Part shown: piece by piece, positions 28,572 to 37,415 of the stretch
Numbering within the stretch: position 1 is the first letter of the stretch
Layout of the letters: every line of letters begins with the position of its first letter
NCBI GenBank assembly: GCA_018819105.1
Contig: JAHJQV010000067.1
Coordinates: 1 to 56,600, forward strand
Reading direction: 5' to 3'
Origin: Gammaproteobacteria bacterium
Lineage (GTDB): Bacteria; Pseudomonadota; Gammaproteobacteria; Xanthomonadales; Wenzhouxiangellaceae
Length of the DNA: 56,600 nt
Translations under genes and position numbers: made by a program
Notes under the pieces: generated by a model
The model's input: only the letters and a program-made list of their open reading frames with translations
Databases searched by the model: none
What the model was told of the DNA's origin: nothing

Positions 28572-29396
28572 TCATGCGGGGCTGTCAGTGCCAGACGTCT
28601 GTTCAGTGGCCGCTGCCAGCTGCAGTGACTGATGCATCAGTGCCAGCGTCTGCAGGGCCTGTTCGCGAAACTGCAGATGTGCCAGCTGTTTTTTTGCTGC
28701 TGTGGCTGAGACACTGGCTTCCAGCTGCAGGCAGGCTTCGGCGAGCATTTCGGCACCGGTGTAAGCCGCTCCGCCAGCAATTTTGTGCGCCAGTTTTGCG
28801 GCCTGATTCCAGTCGCCGACATGGCTGGAGTGGTTGATGCGGTTGATGCTTTCCGGCAACTCCTGCAGCAGTTGCTGTCGCATGCTGCGCAGCAGCTCAC
28901 GGTTGTTGTCCAGACGCTTCAGCGCCTGTTTGTCGTTCAGCTGTTCGCTGATGTGGCGCTGACTGCGCGCATTGATCAGCGGGTGTCCGGGGTGTTCATT
29001 GATCAGCTCAATGTTGCTGAGCAGCTGGGCTGCGGCAATCGGTTTGGTCAGAAAGCCGTCGAAACCGGCCGCAAGCAGCCGGTCCTGTTCGGTTTTTCTG
29101 GCATCCGCAGTGAAGGCGATGCACAGCGGTTGCAGCAATCCGGGCCACTGCTCGCGGTAATGCTGTCGCACAATCTGCAGCACCTGCAGGCCATCGTGGC
29201 CGGGCATGTGCTGATCCAGCAACAGCACATCGTGGTGATCAGCGCAGGCCGCAGCAACTGCCTGGGTGCCGTCCGCAACCACGGTCAGATTGGCCACGTT
29301 CGGCCCCAGAACACCGAGCAGAAACTCGCGATTGATGTCATTATCGTCGGCAGCCAGCACTTTCATCTGTGCCACCGCTTTATCGATATGTGCCAT
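28572..29396 (-). CDS. REC-Hpt phosphorelay protein
   Basis: This 274-residue cytoplasmic protein has a receiver domain (about 10-130; VLAADDNDINREFL acidic pocket, phospho-acceptor Asp in VLLLDQHMPGHDG, Thr in CIAFTADA, Lys in GFLTKPIAA). An Hpt domain (about 165-260) follows with the phospho-His region AAKLAHKIAGGAAYTGAEML. It looks like the C-terminal half of a BarA/Arc-type hybrid kinase without the kinase part, so it likely relays phosphate between a kinase and a regulator encoded elsewhere. The Met at 29396 is chosen; starts at 29423 and 29366 are possible. Confidence 0.88.
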   Translation of the reverse strand: MAHIDKAVAQMKVLAADDNDINREFLLGVLGPNVANLTVVADGTQAVAAACADHHDVLLLDQHMPGHDGLQVLQIVRQHYREQWPGLLQPLCIAFTADARKTEQDRLLAAGFDGFLTKPIAAAQLLSNIELINEHPGHPLINARSQRHISEQLNDKQALKRLDNNRELLRSMRQQLLQELPESINRINHSSHVGDWNQAAKLAHKIAGGAAYTGAEMLAEACLQLEASVSATAAKKQLAHLQFREQALQTLALMHQSLQLAAATEQTSGTDSPA

Positions 29397-29430
29397 ATGC
29401 CTGCCCCACTCAACCGCTGCCAATCATTCG

Positions 29431-31758
29431 ATGCTGACCCAGTTTAGTCGAAAGCGTCGAGCTTGTGAAAGCCCGCCTGCAGGCGCGGCGGTGATCTGCA
29501 CGGCGGGTTGCCAACGCTTGCTGCTGGCGCTGCTGCTTTATGCGCCCGGATTGTGGGCAGAACTGCAGCTTGATCTGCAGCGCCTGCAATGGGGTGAGAT
29601 TCGTATCGAGAGTGTGCAGTTTCACCAGACTGATGCCAGGCAGCCCCCGCCCGGACCAGACTCAGTCAGGGCACCGCTGTGGCGGCTGCAATTGCAAGGC
29701 GTGGCGCTGGCCGAGGCCGTGCAGCTGGATGTTCTGCTGACGTGTCGACAGGCTGCGGCGCAGCCGACTGCGCCTGCATCGGGCTCGCTGGGGCGGCTGT
29801 TGGATTCCGGATTGCCAGTTGCTGGCATGCCGGATTCCCTGCCCACAGTTCTGCGTGCATGCGCGGATGGTGTCATCGAGTTGCGAGTGCCGCTCACAGA
29901 CCTGCAGGTCGCAGGGCGTTTCAGTTATGACCTTGCCCGCGCTGTGCTGCAGCTGGAACTGCCGACAGTGACATTCGACCTGCAGGCGGACGCGAGCTGG
30001 TCATTGCGGCTGCAGCGCACCCCTTTGCACTGGCTGCAGCAGGTGGTGGATGTCAGCGCATTGGCCACGACACTGGCTCGATGGACCGGGCTGGATACCC
30101 AGCAGACACAGCGCATGCCCTGGCCACGTCAGGGGATGGTGGATGCCGTGCTCAGCGGTCAGCTGCCGCGGGCCGGAGAAGGCACCGCCGGCAAGCCTGC
30201 CTGGCAGCTTGAGCTGGCGCTGGAGCAACTGGCTTTTGACAACGTCAGCGGCGACATCGCGGCCGATGGAGTGCAATTGCAACTGCAGGCCAGCGCCGGA
30301 TTGGTGGCCGATCAGCGCTGGGATTTTGCCGCTGATCTGCAATGGCTGGCCGGAGAATGGCTGCTGGCAGCGTTTTATCTGCCGCCGCCGCAGCAAGCGG
30401 TGCGGTTTGCCGTTGCCGGCAGCTGGCAGCAGGGGAGCGATGCCGGGGCTGCAGCGCTGCGCCTGGATCGGCTGCAATGGCTGCATGAGGGGGTGGGTGA
30501 GTTGTTGGCGTCGGCCAGTTGGCAGTGGTCGGCAGCGTCGCAGAACCCGGCAGCAGAGCAGTCAGCGCCAGCTGTCGCCATGTTGCCGAGCGCATGGCGA
30601 CTGGAGCAACTGCAGGTGGCGCTGCCGGCATTCCAGCAAGCCTATCTGAATGGCTGGTTGCAGACGCACAATCTTGCCGACAGCATCCGTTCGGGCAACG
30701 TGCGCATGCAATCGGTCGGTGGTCAAGGCACAACGGGCCTGCAGCATGCCACACAGCTTGTCATCAGTGAGCTTGACCTGCTCGATCCAGGCGCACGCCT
30801 GGCCGCCAGCGGACTGCATGCCGACATCCACTGGCGTTATCGGCAGGCTGAGGAATCCGAGCCGGCAACGTCGCGGCTGGGCTGGGACAGCCTGCGTGTC
30901 GGCAGGCTGCCGGTGGCGGCCACTGCGCTGGCATTCGAGCTTTCGGATGCCCAGTTGCAGCTGCAGCGCGACAGCCTGATTCCGGTGCTGGACGGCGGCA
31001 TTCTGCTGCACGATCTGCATCTGGAACGCATGTTTGCCGACGATGCCGAACTGGTGCTGGATGGCGAGATTGTGCCGGTGTCGCTGCGGCAGCTGGGCCA
31101 GGTAATGGGATGGCCTGAGTTCGGTGGCCAGATTTCCGGCAGCATTCCCGGCATCCGTCGTGAGCAGGGCGTGTGGGCACTGAATGGTCAGATCGAGCTG
31201 GCGCTGTTTCAGGGACGCGCGGTGATCAGCGGGTTGCGCCTGGAGCGGCCGTTCGGGGTATTGCCGGTGCTGCAGGCCGGCATCTGGGTCGAGCGGCTGC
31301 AGCTGGAACCACTCACAGCAGCCTTCGACATCGGACGCATCACCGGACCGGTGGATGCCTATGTGCGGGACTTGCGCCTGCTGAACTGGCAGCCGGTCAG
31401 TTTTGATGCCTGGCTGCGCACCTCGACCAGGCCGCAGGTGCCGTTGCGCATCAGCCAGCGCGCGGTGGACACGCTGTCCAGCGTTGGCGGTGGCATCGGC
31501 AGCGGCCTGCAGGCCAGTGTGCTGCGGCTGTTCGAATCATTTCGCTATCAGCAACTGGGCGTGTCGTGCCGGCTGGGCAATGGCGTCTGTCAGATGGATG
31601 GCATCGATCATGCTGCCGACGGCAACGGCTTTGTGCTGGTCAAGGGCGGCGGGCTGCCGCATCTGGATGTGGTCGCGTACAACCGTCAGGTGGACTGGCA
31701 GCGTCTGCTCACCCAGTTGCGCGCTGCGATCGAGTCGCAGGGCGCAAAGGTACGGTAA
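29431..31758 (+). CDS. large YdbH-like envelope protein
   Basis: This 775-residue protein has an N-terminal hydrophobic anchor (about 30-46, LLLALLLYAPGLWA) and a long beta-rich periplasmic body made of repeating amphipathic strands (LQLDLQRLQWGEIRIESVQF, WQLELALEQLAFDNVSGDIA). It ends in the region typical of YdbH-like proteins (FGGQISGSIPGIRREQGVWA, RLGNGVCQMDGIDHA, FVLVKGGGLPHLDVVAYNRQ). YdbH, with TamB and YhdP, belongs to the AsmA-like family that bridges inner and outer membranes for phospholipid transport; the same role is inferred. Start 29431 avoids overlap with the divergent REC-Hpt gene, but no strong ribosome site is seen. Confidence 0.8.
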   Translation: MLTQFSRKRRACESPPAGAAVICTAGCQRLLLALLLYAPGLWAELQLDLQRLQWGEIRIESVQFHQTDARQPPPGPDSVRAPLWRLQLQGVALAEAVQLDVLLTCRQAAAQPTAPASGSLGRLLDSGLPVAGMPDSLPTVLRACADGVIELRVPLTDLQVAGRFSYDLARAVLQLELPTVTFDLQADASWSLRLQRTPLHWLQQVVDVSALATTLARWTGLDTQQTQRMPWPRQGMVDAVLSGQLPRAGEGTAGKPAWQLELALEQLAFDNVSGDIAADGVQLQLQASAGLVADQRWDFAADLQWLAGEWLLAAFYLPPPQQAVRFAVAGSWQQGSDAGAAALRLDRLQWLHEGVGELLASASWQWSAASQNPAAEQSAPAVAMLPSAWRLEQLQVALPAFQQAYLNGWLQTHNLADSIRSGNVRMQSVGGQGTTGLQHATQLVISELDLLDPGARLAASGLHADIHWRYRQAEESEPATSRLGWDSLRVGRLPVAATALAFELSDAQLQLQRDSLIPVLDGGILLHDLHLERMFADDAELVLDGEIVPVSLRQLGQVMGWPEFGGQISGSIPGIRREQGVWALNGQIELALFQGRAVISGLRLERPFGVLPVLQAGIWVERLQLEPLTAAFDIGRITGPVDAYVRDLRLLNWQPVSFDAWLRTSTRPQVPLRISQRAVDTLSSVGGGIGSGLQASVLRLFESFRYQQLGVSCRLGNGVCQMDGIDHAADGNGFVLVKGGGLPHLDVVAYNRQVDWQRLLTQLRAAIESQGAKVR

Positions 31759-31813
31759 GCCAGCAGGCCGAGCCGATCCGTGATCGGCCCCGCAGGGCGA
31801 GTTGCCCCATTGC

Positions 31814-34693
31814 TCAGGGCAGCAGATCCTCGAAACCATCGATGAGCATGATTTCCGGACGCGGACAGGCCTGCACCTGCACATCGTCGATGAACCAGCC
31901 ATCGTTGGCACGACCGACGGTGCCGTCCGTGCCAAGGCGGAAACGGAAGCGCACGGTCTCGCCCTGGAACGCGGACAGATCAACAATGGAACGGACGAAG
32001 TCCTCCGGATCGGCACACCAGCCCTGTAATCCAGCCAGTGGATTGGGGCCGGTGGCGAAGTTGTTGACCGTGCCGTCGTAAGGATCAGTGAGCAGTTCGG
32101 GGTCGTTGATCTGTGTCCAGTTGTTGCCGTCGTCGGTACTGATTTCAAGAATTGCTGCATCCCAGCAGGCGTCCGGAGCGTCGTCCTCAATGGTCTGGCT
32201 GTTCTGAAACGACAGCACCATGGGCAGTTCGCCGACCGGCAGTTGTACCGCTGGGGACACCAGCAACTGGTCGGAAATGCTGGCCAGGTTTTCGGCAAAC
32301 CAGGCGAAGCTGCCGCTGCTGGTTTCCAGTCCGGAGCGCTGCCAGGTGTTCTGTGTGCCACTGCTGGTCCAGCCGTTGTCACCGTTTTCGATGTCGTCGG
32401 CAAACAGCACATTGGGCGTGATGCCTTCGGGGCAGTCGCCGGGTGCCGGCTGCGTGGTGAAGGTGAAAGTTGGTGAATTCTGGCTCAGGCCACAGGCGTT
32501 GGCAGCGCGCACACGCCAGAAGTACTGCGTGCTGGAAGCCAGGTCAAAGCCGATGGCGGCGTTGTTGCCGCTCACCGTGGTGCTGAACACGATGTTGCTG
32601 AAGCCCGGATCGGTGGCCACTTCCAGTGTGCTCTCAACGGCATTGAGGGCGTTCCAGGCGAACGCCGGACGGAATTCAACATTGTTGCTGCCATTGGCCG
32701 GGCTGCTCAGTGTCGGCAGTGGTGGCACATCGGCAAACGACTGCAGATTGAGGTCAATGCTGCGATTGTCCGCCCCTGCCGCGCTGCCCTGAACCTGGAA
32801 CAGGATGTCGCTGTCACCCAGGCCGGCGGTGTTGCTGATGGTCAACTGGCTGCTGCCAGGCAGGCTGGGTACCGGATTGGGGGCGAAACCGGCATTGGCC
32901 GGAGCCGGCAGGTTCTGCGTAATGAGTGTCACCGGGGCGTCGAATTCGGCGATGGAACCCAGATTCAGATCGTACACGGCCGGGTCGCCGGCACAGATGG
33001 CGAGGTCGGCATCGGCTGCACCCAGCGTGAACCCGGGGGTGCCACACTCGTTGAAGCGGAACGCGCCGATGCGCAGGCGCCAGTCGCCGCCATTGCTGGT
33101 GTAGTACTCGTTGGTGTACCAGAATGTGCAGTCGTCGATGGGGTCAACATTGAGCGAGGAATAATCACCCCAGCGCTGGCCGGTGGTCTGCGCGCCGGTG
33201 CCCTCGACAATGCTGTCTTCGCCTTGTGGCATGGTGCCGGGCGCATCGCTGGCAAGGCGACCGCTGTAGCGCAGGCTGGGGAACACGCTGGTGGCATCGG
33301 AGGCACTGTAACCCAGTGCGATGTTGCCGGCTGAATCCATCGCCGCCGAACCCATCCAGCGGTGGATGCCGTCGGTCGCACCGGGTGAGAAGGTGCCTTC
33401 CTGATGGATCACCGGGGTGCCGGCAGGCAGACGCAGTTCCCACCAGCGGGTGCCGGCCACCGCATTCGGGCCTTCCACCGACTGGCTGGTGACCAATGAT
33501 TCATGGCTGCCGAAATTGCGATAGGCGAGCCGGTGTATCGGTCGCTGCCGATACGACAGGATGTCCACCAGGTTGCCGGTGCCGGGCTGTGGAATGCAGC
33601 TGCGGCCGCCGCCAGGGCAGGGGAAGATGGTGTCAATGGCGGCCATGGGAATGGTTTCGGTCAGGGTGAAGCTGGACGCCGGCGGATTGTCGAAATCGGC
33701 CTGAAAACGCCAGAACGTCAAGGCATCCTGCGGCGCGCCGTAGGGTCCGCCATCGTCCATGCTGCCGACAAAGTAGTTCGGGCTGCCGGCAGGCGGTGGC
33801 GTAAAGCCGTCCAGATCAGCGGGCAGCAGTCCATCGCCGGTGTTGAACGGCTGTGATCCCGGCGGGATGACAAATCCGAGTATGGTGGCGTTGGGATCGC
33901 CGTTGAGCACCGCCTGCTTGTCCATCGCATAGGCACCGATGCCGGCAAAGGCACCGCCGGCGAATTCTCGTGTGCTGATGTAGTAGCCATCGTCCCAGAC
34001 GCCGGCTTTTGGATAATCCGGAAAATTGCTGCCGGTGCTGATGGCATAGCGGAAATAGGTGCCGGTGGGGTCGGGCGATGAAGAGATCGCGACACAAAAG
34101 AAAAACTCGGGTCCGGCCGAGGTGAACTGGCTGAGAAACCAGCGATCGGCGACCTGGTCATGCAATACCACCGGATCGCCGGAGTTCTCGTTCTCGCAGG
34201 CTCCGCCAAAACCGTCCCACAGCGTGTTGTTGGCGGCGGGGCCAAACACCGACACACCACTTTTGTCATAAATCTGGAAAAACAGATTGCTCATGACAAC
34301 GTAGTGGTTGGGGCCGACATCTCCGATCGGATCCGGTGGCGACACCCCGGCGATGTTGTTGGGACCATCGAAACTGATCAGCGGAGCCGGAATGCTGCCG
34401 AAACCCAGCTCGGTCTGGGCGGCGCGATCGGGCGTTTGCGGTCCACCCTGCAGTTTCTGCGTGTTGCTGCCAGGCGGGTCAATCATCGAGCCGCCACGAT
34501 CTTCCTGGCGTGTGATCGGTTTCGGCGTGATCGAGCGCAGCGGTGGTGATTCATCGAACTGAACCACCGGCTTGACGCCCTGATAGACAGCCCCGCCGAC
34601 GGTCTGCGCCGTGATCTGGGTTGTGCTCAGCAGCAGGCAAAGACAGGCCAGCCAGCAGGCCGACAGCGGGTGCGCGCGAAACGAATGATGCAT
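31814..34693 (-). CDS. large secreted multidomain protein (beta-propeller-like, fibronectin III, MAM-like)
   Basis: This 959-residue protein has a signal peptide (LSACWLACLCLLLSTTQITA). Residues about 90-560 form a repetitive beta-rich region (SPPDPIGDVGPNHYVVMSNL, FFCVAISSSPDPTGTYFRYA, IHRWMGSAAMDSAGNIALGY) resembling exported propeller-type proteins. Then come an Ig-like stretch, a fibronectin type III-like domain (about 660-755, LSSPANGSNNVEFRPAFAWN, TQYFWRVRAAN) and a MAM/jelly-roll domain (about 763-943, ENGDNGWTSSG, SFQNSQTIEDD, GWFIDDVQVQACP). It ends in EIMLIDGFEDLLP, a short tail shared in form with other secreted proteins here. No protease or glycosidase motif is visible. It converges on the YdbH-like gene. 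Confidence 0.8.
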   Translation of the reverse strand: MHHSFRAHPLSACWLACLCLLLSTTQITAQTVGGAVYQGVKPVVQFDESPPLRSITPKPITRQEDRGGSMIDPPGSNTQKLQGGPQTPDRAAQTELGFGSIPAPLISFDGPNNIAGVSPPDPIGDVGPNHYVVMSNLFFQIYDKSGVSVFGPAANNTLWDGFGGACENENSGDPVVLHDQVADRWFLSQFTSAGPEFFFCVAISSSPDPTGTYFRYAISTGSNFPDYPKAGVWDDGYYISTREFAGGAFAGIGAYAMDKQAVLNGDPNATILGFVIPPGSQPFNTGDGLLPADLDGFTPPPAGSPNYFVGSMDDGGPYGAPQDALTFWRFQADFDNPPASSFTLTETIPMAAIDTIFPCPGGGRSCIPQPGTGNLVDILSYRQRPIHRLAYRNFGSHESLVTSQSVEGPNAVAGTRWWELRLPAGTPVIHQEGTFSPGATDGIHRWMGSAAMDSAGNIALGYSASDATSVFPSLRYSGRLASDAPGTMPQGEDSIVEGTGAQTTGQRWGDYSSLNVDPIDDCTFWYTNEYYTSNGGDWRLRIGAFRFNECGTPGFTLGAADADLAICAGDPAVYDLNLGSIAEFDAPVTLITQNLPAPANAGFAPNPVPSLPGSSQLTISNTAGLGDSDILFQVQGSAAGADNRSIDLNLQSFADVPPLPTLSSPANGSNNVEFRPAFAWNALNAVESTLEVATDPGFSNIVFSTTVSGNNAAIGFDLASSTQYFWRVRAANACGLSQNSPTFTFTTQPAPGDCPEGITPNVLFADDIENGDNGWTSSGTQNTWQRSGLETSSGSFAWFAENLASISDQLLVSPAVQLPVGELPMVLSFQNSQTIEDDAPDACWDAAILEISTDDGNNWTQINDPELLTDPYDGTVNNFATGPNPLAGLQGWCADPEDFVRSIVDLSAFQGETVRFRFRLGTDGTVGRANDGWFIDDVQVQACPRPEIMLIDGFEDLLP

Positions 34694-34788
34694 GGGAACC
34701 TCAAGACTGCGGGGGCTGACGTTCTGCCAGCGTTGTTGTTATCGACAACGAAGTATTGATGATGCCTGCAGTGACGTCAAGCCTTGGT

Positions 34789-36474
34789 TCAGTCTGTCAT
34801 CTGCTCCGGGCGGCTTTCGTTGCGCATTTCCCGCGCGTGCTGCAGGCTGCTGGCTGTGATCTTGCCACTGAGCATGCGGGCCAGTTCTTCAATACGCTGG
34901 TCAGCGTTCAGATAAGTGTGGCTGGTGCGGGTCACTTCACCCGTGGCGGATTTGCTGACCAGAATGTGGTGATCGGCAAACGCTGCCACCTGCGCCATGT
35001 GGGTGACACAAAATGCCTGCCGACCCTGTGCCAGCTTTGCCAGCATGGCACCCACGGTGGCTGCGGTGGCACCGCCGATGCCGGCATCGACCTCATCGAA
35101 AATCATTGCCGGCAGGCCATCGTGCTGTTGCGTGGCGACCATCAGCGCCAGCCCGATGCGTGACAGCTCACCGCCCGATGCCACTTTGGCCAGGGGCCGC
35201 AGGTTTTGTCCGGGATTGGCGGAAAACAGGATGTCCACCCGGTCCCTGCCACTGGCATTGGGAGAGCGTTCGGCGTGGTGACTGACCTCGATCTGCAGCC
35301 GCGCAGCATCCAGCGACAGGCTGTGCAGCAGTGCTTCCACCTTGTTGCTGAGGGTGGCGGCCACCGCCGCACGTGCCGCATGCAGTGCTTTCGCGGCCTC
35401 ATCATATTGCTGCTGCGTGCGTTGCAGATCCTGCTCCAGTTGCTGGCGGGTGTGCTCGGCATCGGCACCGCTTTGCCATTGCTGCTGCAGCTGTCGGTGG
35501 TGTTCTGCAAGCCGGATCGGATCAACGCGATGCTTGCGCGCCAGGTCGTGCAGCCGGGTCAGTTCCGCCTCGACCTGCTGCAGGCTGTGCGGATCGAGCT
35601 CGATCTGGTCCAGTTGCTGCTGCAGACTGCTGATGGATTCGCGCACGTTGATGGCGGCTTCATCCAGCATGACACGGATGTCGCCACAAGCCTGGTTGAA
35701 TTCGCTGACCTCGTCCAGCTCGCTGATGCACTGGCGCAAGAGATCCAGCGCACCGCTGTCGTCTTCGTCCAGCCTTTGCCGGGTGGCAGCCAGTGCCTGC
35801 TGCAGCTGGTCTGCATGGGCCAGCTGTTGCTGGCGCTGATACAGCTCGTCCAGCCGGGTGATGCTGTCGGCGGCCGCATCCAGTTCATCCAGCTGATAAC
35901 GCAGCAACTGGCGCGCCTCATTGCTGACCGTGCCGCTGGCCGCAGTCAGTGATTGCAGTTGCTGCTGCAACTCGTGGTGGCTGGCTGCCAGCTGGCTGAC
36001 CCGCTCACGCAGATCGCTGGCCACACCGGCGCTGTCCACCAGTGCCAGGCAGGCGGCCGGCTGCAGCAGCCGCTGTTGCTCGTGCTGACCGTGGATGTCG
36101 ATCATGTGCTCGGCGAAGGCCTGCAACTGCTGCACGGTGACCGGGGTGCCATTGATCCAGGCACGCGATCCGCCGCTGGCGCTCAGCGTACGCCGCAGCA
36201 GGCATTCGTCTTCGGCATCCAGTTGCTGTGCACGCAGCCAGTGGTGTGCTGCCGGAGCCTGTTGCAGATCAAAACTGGCGCTGAGTTCTGCGCGTTCGGC
36301 GTCCGTGCGCACCAGGTTGCTGTCGGCACGCTGGCCGAAAACAATGCCTAGCGCATCCACCAGGATGGATTTTCCGGCACCGGTCTCACCGCTGATCACG
36401 GTAAAGCCGGGCTGAAAAGTCAGTTCCAGATCGTCAATGATGGCGAAGTGGCGAACCCGCAGTGATTGCAGCAT
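34789..36474 (-). CDS. recN: DNA repair protein RecN
   Basis: This 561-residue SMC-like ATPase helps repair double-strand breaks. The N-terminal head shows MLQSLRVRHFAIIDDLELTF and Walker A GETGAGKSILVDALG. A long coiled-coil arm (about 160-360, rich in Gln/Leu heptads) follows. The C-terminal head has the signature VASGGELSRIGLAL and Walker B PAMIFDEVDAGIGG. Length matches the family. It is divergent from grpE, as in many gammaproteobacteria. I searched the upstream bases for a LexA site and saw none. Confidence 0.96.
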   Translation of the reverse strand: MLQSLRVRHFAIIDDLELTFQPGFTVISGETGAGKSILVDALGIVFGQRADSNLVRTDAERAELSASFDLQQAPAAHHWLRAQQLDAEDECLLRRTLSASGGSRAWINGTPVTVQQLQAFAEHMIDIHGQHEQQRLLQPAACLALVDSAGVASDLRERVSQLAASHHELQQQLQSLTAASGTVSNEARQLLRYQLDELDAAADSITRLDELYQRQQQLAHADQLQQALAATRQRLDEDDSGALDLLRQCISELDEVSEFNQACGDIRVMLDEAAINVRESISSLQQQLDQIELDPHSLQQVEAELTRLHDLARKHRVDPIRLAEHHRQLQQQWQSGADAEHTRQQLEQDLQRTQQQYDEAAKALHAARAAVAATLSNKVEALLHSLSLDAARLQIEVSHHAERSPNASGRDRVDILFSANPGQNLRPLAKVASGGELSRIGLALMVATQQHDGLPAMIFDEVDAGIGGATAATVGAMLAKLAQGRQAFCVTHMAQVAAFADHHILVSKSATGEVTRTSHTYLNADQRIEELARMLSGKITASSLQHAREMRNESRPEQMTD

Positions 36475-36567
36475 GTCATCCGTTGAATGGCGGTTTCCAG
36501 GGTGCCAGTTTAACCTGATGCGCCGGGTTCACAAAGATGTTGACGCTGTGCACCGAAGCGGCGCGCG

Positions 36568-36595
36568 CTTGAATCAATTGTGGCCAACCCAATAT
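36568..36595 (+). promoter_or_regulatory. sigma-32 (heat-shock) promoter of grpE
   Basis: CTTGAAT (36568-36574), a 13-base spacer, then CCCAATAT (36588-36595). This fits the RpoH consensus CTTGAAA-N13/14-CCCATNT closely and lies 36 bases before the grpE start. Confidence 0.8.
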
Positions 36596-36631
36596 CGCAG
36601 CCAGTAATGAAATGCATTCGGATCACAGCCC

Positions 36632-37246
36632 ATGAATGACAAACGCAATGAAGATGTCGGCCATGACCGGCCGGCAGATCAGCCGGCAGCAGACAGCGCT
36701 GACCAGGCGGCTGCAGAGACCCATGAGTCAGCGCCAGAACAGACCGTCGAGGTTCCGGCCAGCCAGTGGCAGCAACTGCAGCAGCAGCTCAATACCCAGC
36801 AGGAGCAGGTGTTGCGCATCAAGGCCGAAGCCGACAATCAGCTCAAGCGCGAGCAGCGGCAGCTGGAGCGGCATCGGCAACTTGCGCTGGAGCAGGTCAT
36901 GCGGCAATTGCTGGAAGTGCGCGACAGCATGGAAATGGGGCTGCAGGCCAGTGCCGCAGCAGAAGCAGTCGGCAGCGACTCCGAATCGGTGGCGGCACAG
37001 CAGCTGCAGGCCCTGCGCAACGGCATGCAGATGACGCTGAAGCTGCTGGACAAGACCATGGCCGATCACCATGCCGAAATCATTGATCCGCAGGGCCAGC
37101 CGTTTGATCCGGAGTGGCACGAAGCGGTGTCCATGCAGGCGGGCAGCGAGTTACCGGCGAATACCGTTGTTACGGTGATGCAGAAAGGCTGTCGGCTGCA
37201 TGACCGCCTGCTGCGCCCGGCCATGGTTGTGGTCGCTGCCGCCTGA
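36632..37246 (+). CDS. grpE: nucleotide exchange factor GrpE
   Basis: This 204-residue DnaK co-chaperone releases ADP from DnaK. A disordered acidic N-terminus (1-45) leads into the long coiled-coil (about 46-110, QQQLNTQQEQVLRIKAEADN). The C-terminal beta domain contains FDPEWHEAVSMQAG and the family-typical NTVVTVMQKGCRLHDRLLRP followed by MVVVAAA. A sigma-32 promoter sits just upstream, and dnaK and dnaJ follow. Confidence 0.95.
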   Translation: MNDKRNEDVGHDRPADQPAADSADQAAAETHESAPEQTVEVPASQWQQLQQQLNTQQEQVLRIKAEADNQLKREQRQLERHRQLALEQVMRQLLEVRDSMEMGLQASAAAEAVGSDSESVAAQQLQALRNGMQMTLKLLDKTMADHHAEIIDPQGQPFDPEWHEAVSMQAGSELPANTVVTVMQKGCRLHDRLLRPAMVVVAAA

Positions 37247-37267
37247 ATCGGCATGCAGGCGGTGTCA

Positions 37268-37296
37268 TTTGAAATGCATTGCGCGCAACCCCACTA
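37268..37296 (+). promoter_or_regulatory. sigma-32 (heat-shock) promoter of dnaK
   Basis: TTTGAAA (37268-37274), a 14-base spacer, then CCCCACTA (37289-37296). It is a near-consensus RpoH promoter 119 bases before the dnaK start, giving dnaK its own heat induction besides read-through from grpE. Confidence 0.75.
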
Positions 37297-37415
37297 AGAG
37301 ACTATCGAAGCAGCCGCTGCCTGCCACACCGGCACCGGGTTGCAGCACGGACCATCATGGTATCCGTGCAGAAAATTTTATTTAATTGAATTGCAAGGAT
37401 ACGGAGTATTCAACA

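Noticed and set aside
31772-31788. GCCGATC-CGT-GATCGGC hairpin between the YdbH-like gene and the converging secreted protein gene
   Set aside because: The stem is perfect but short and no T-run follows on either strand, so it was not called a terminator.
36475-36567. LexA/SOS box upstream of recN
   Set aside because: No CTGT-N8-ACAG-like sequence is visible between the recN start and the grpE promoter.
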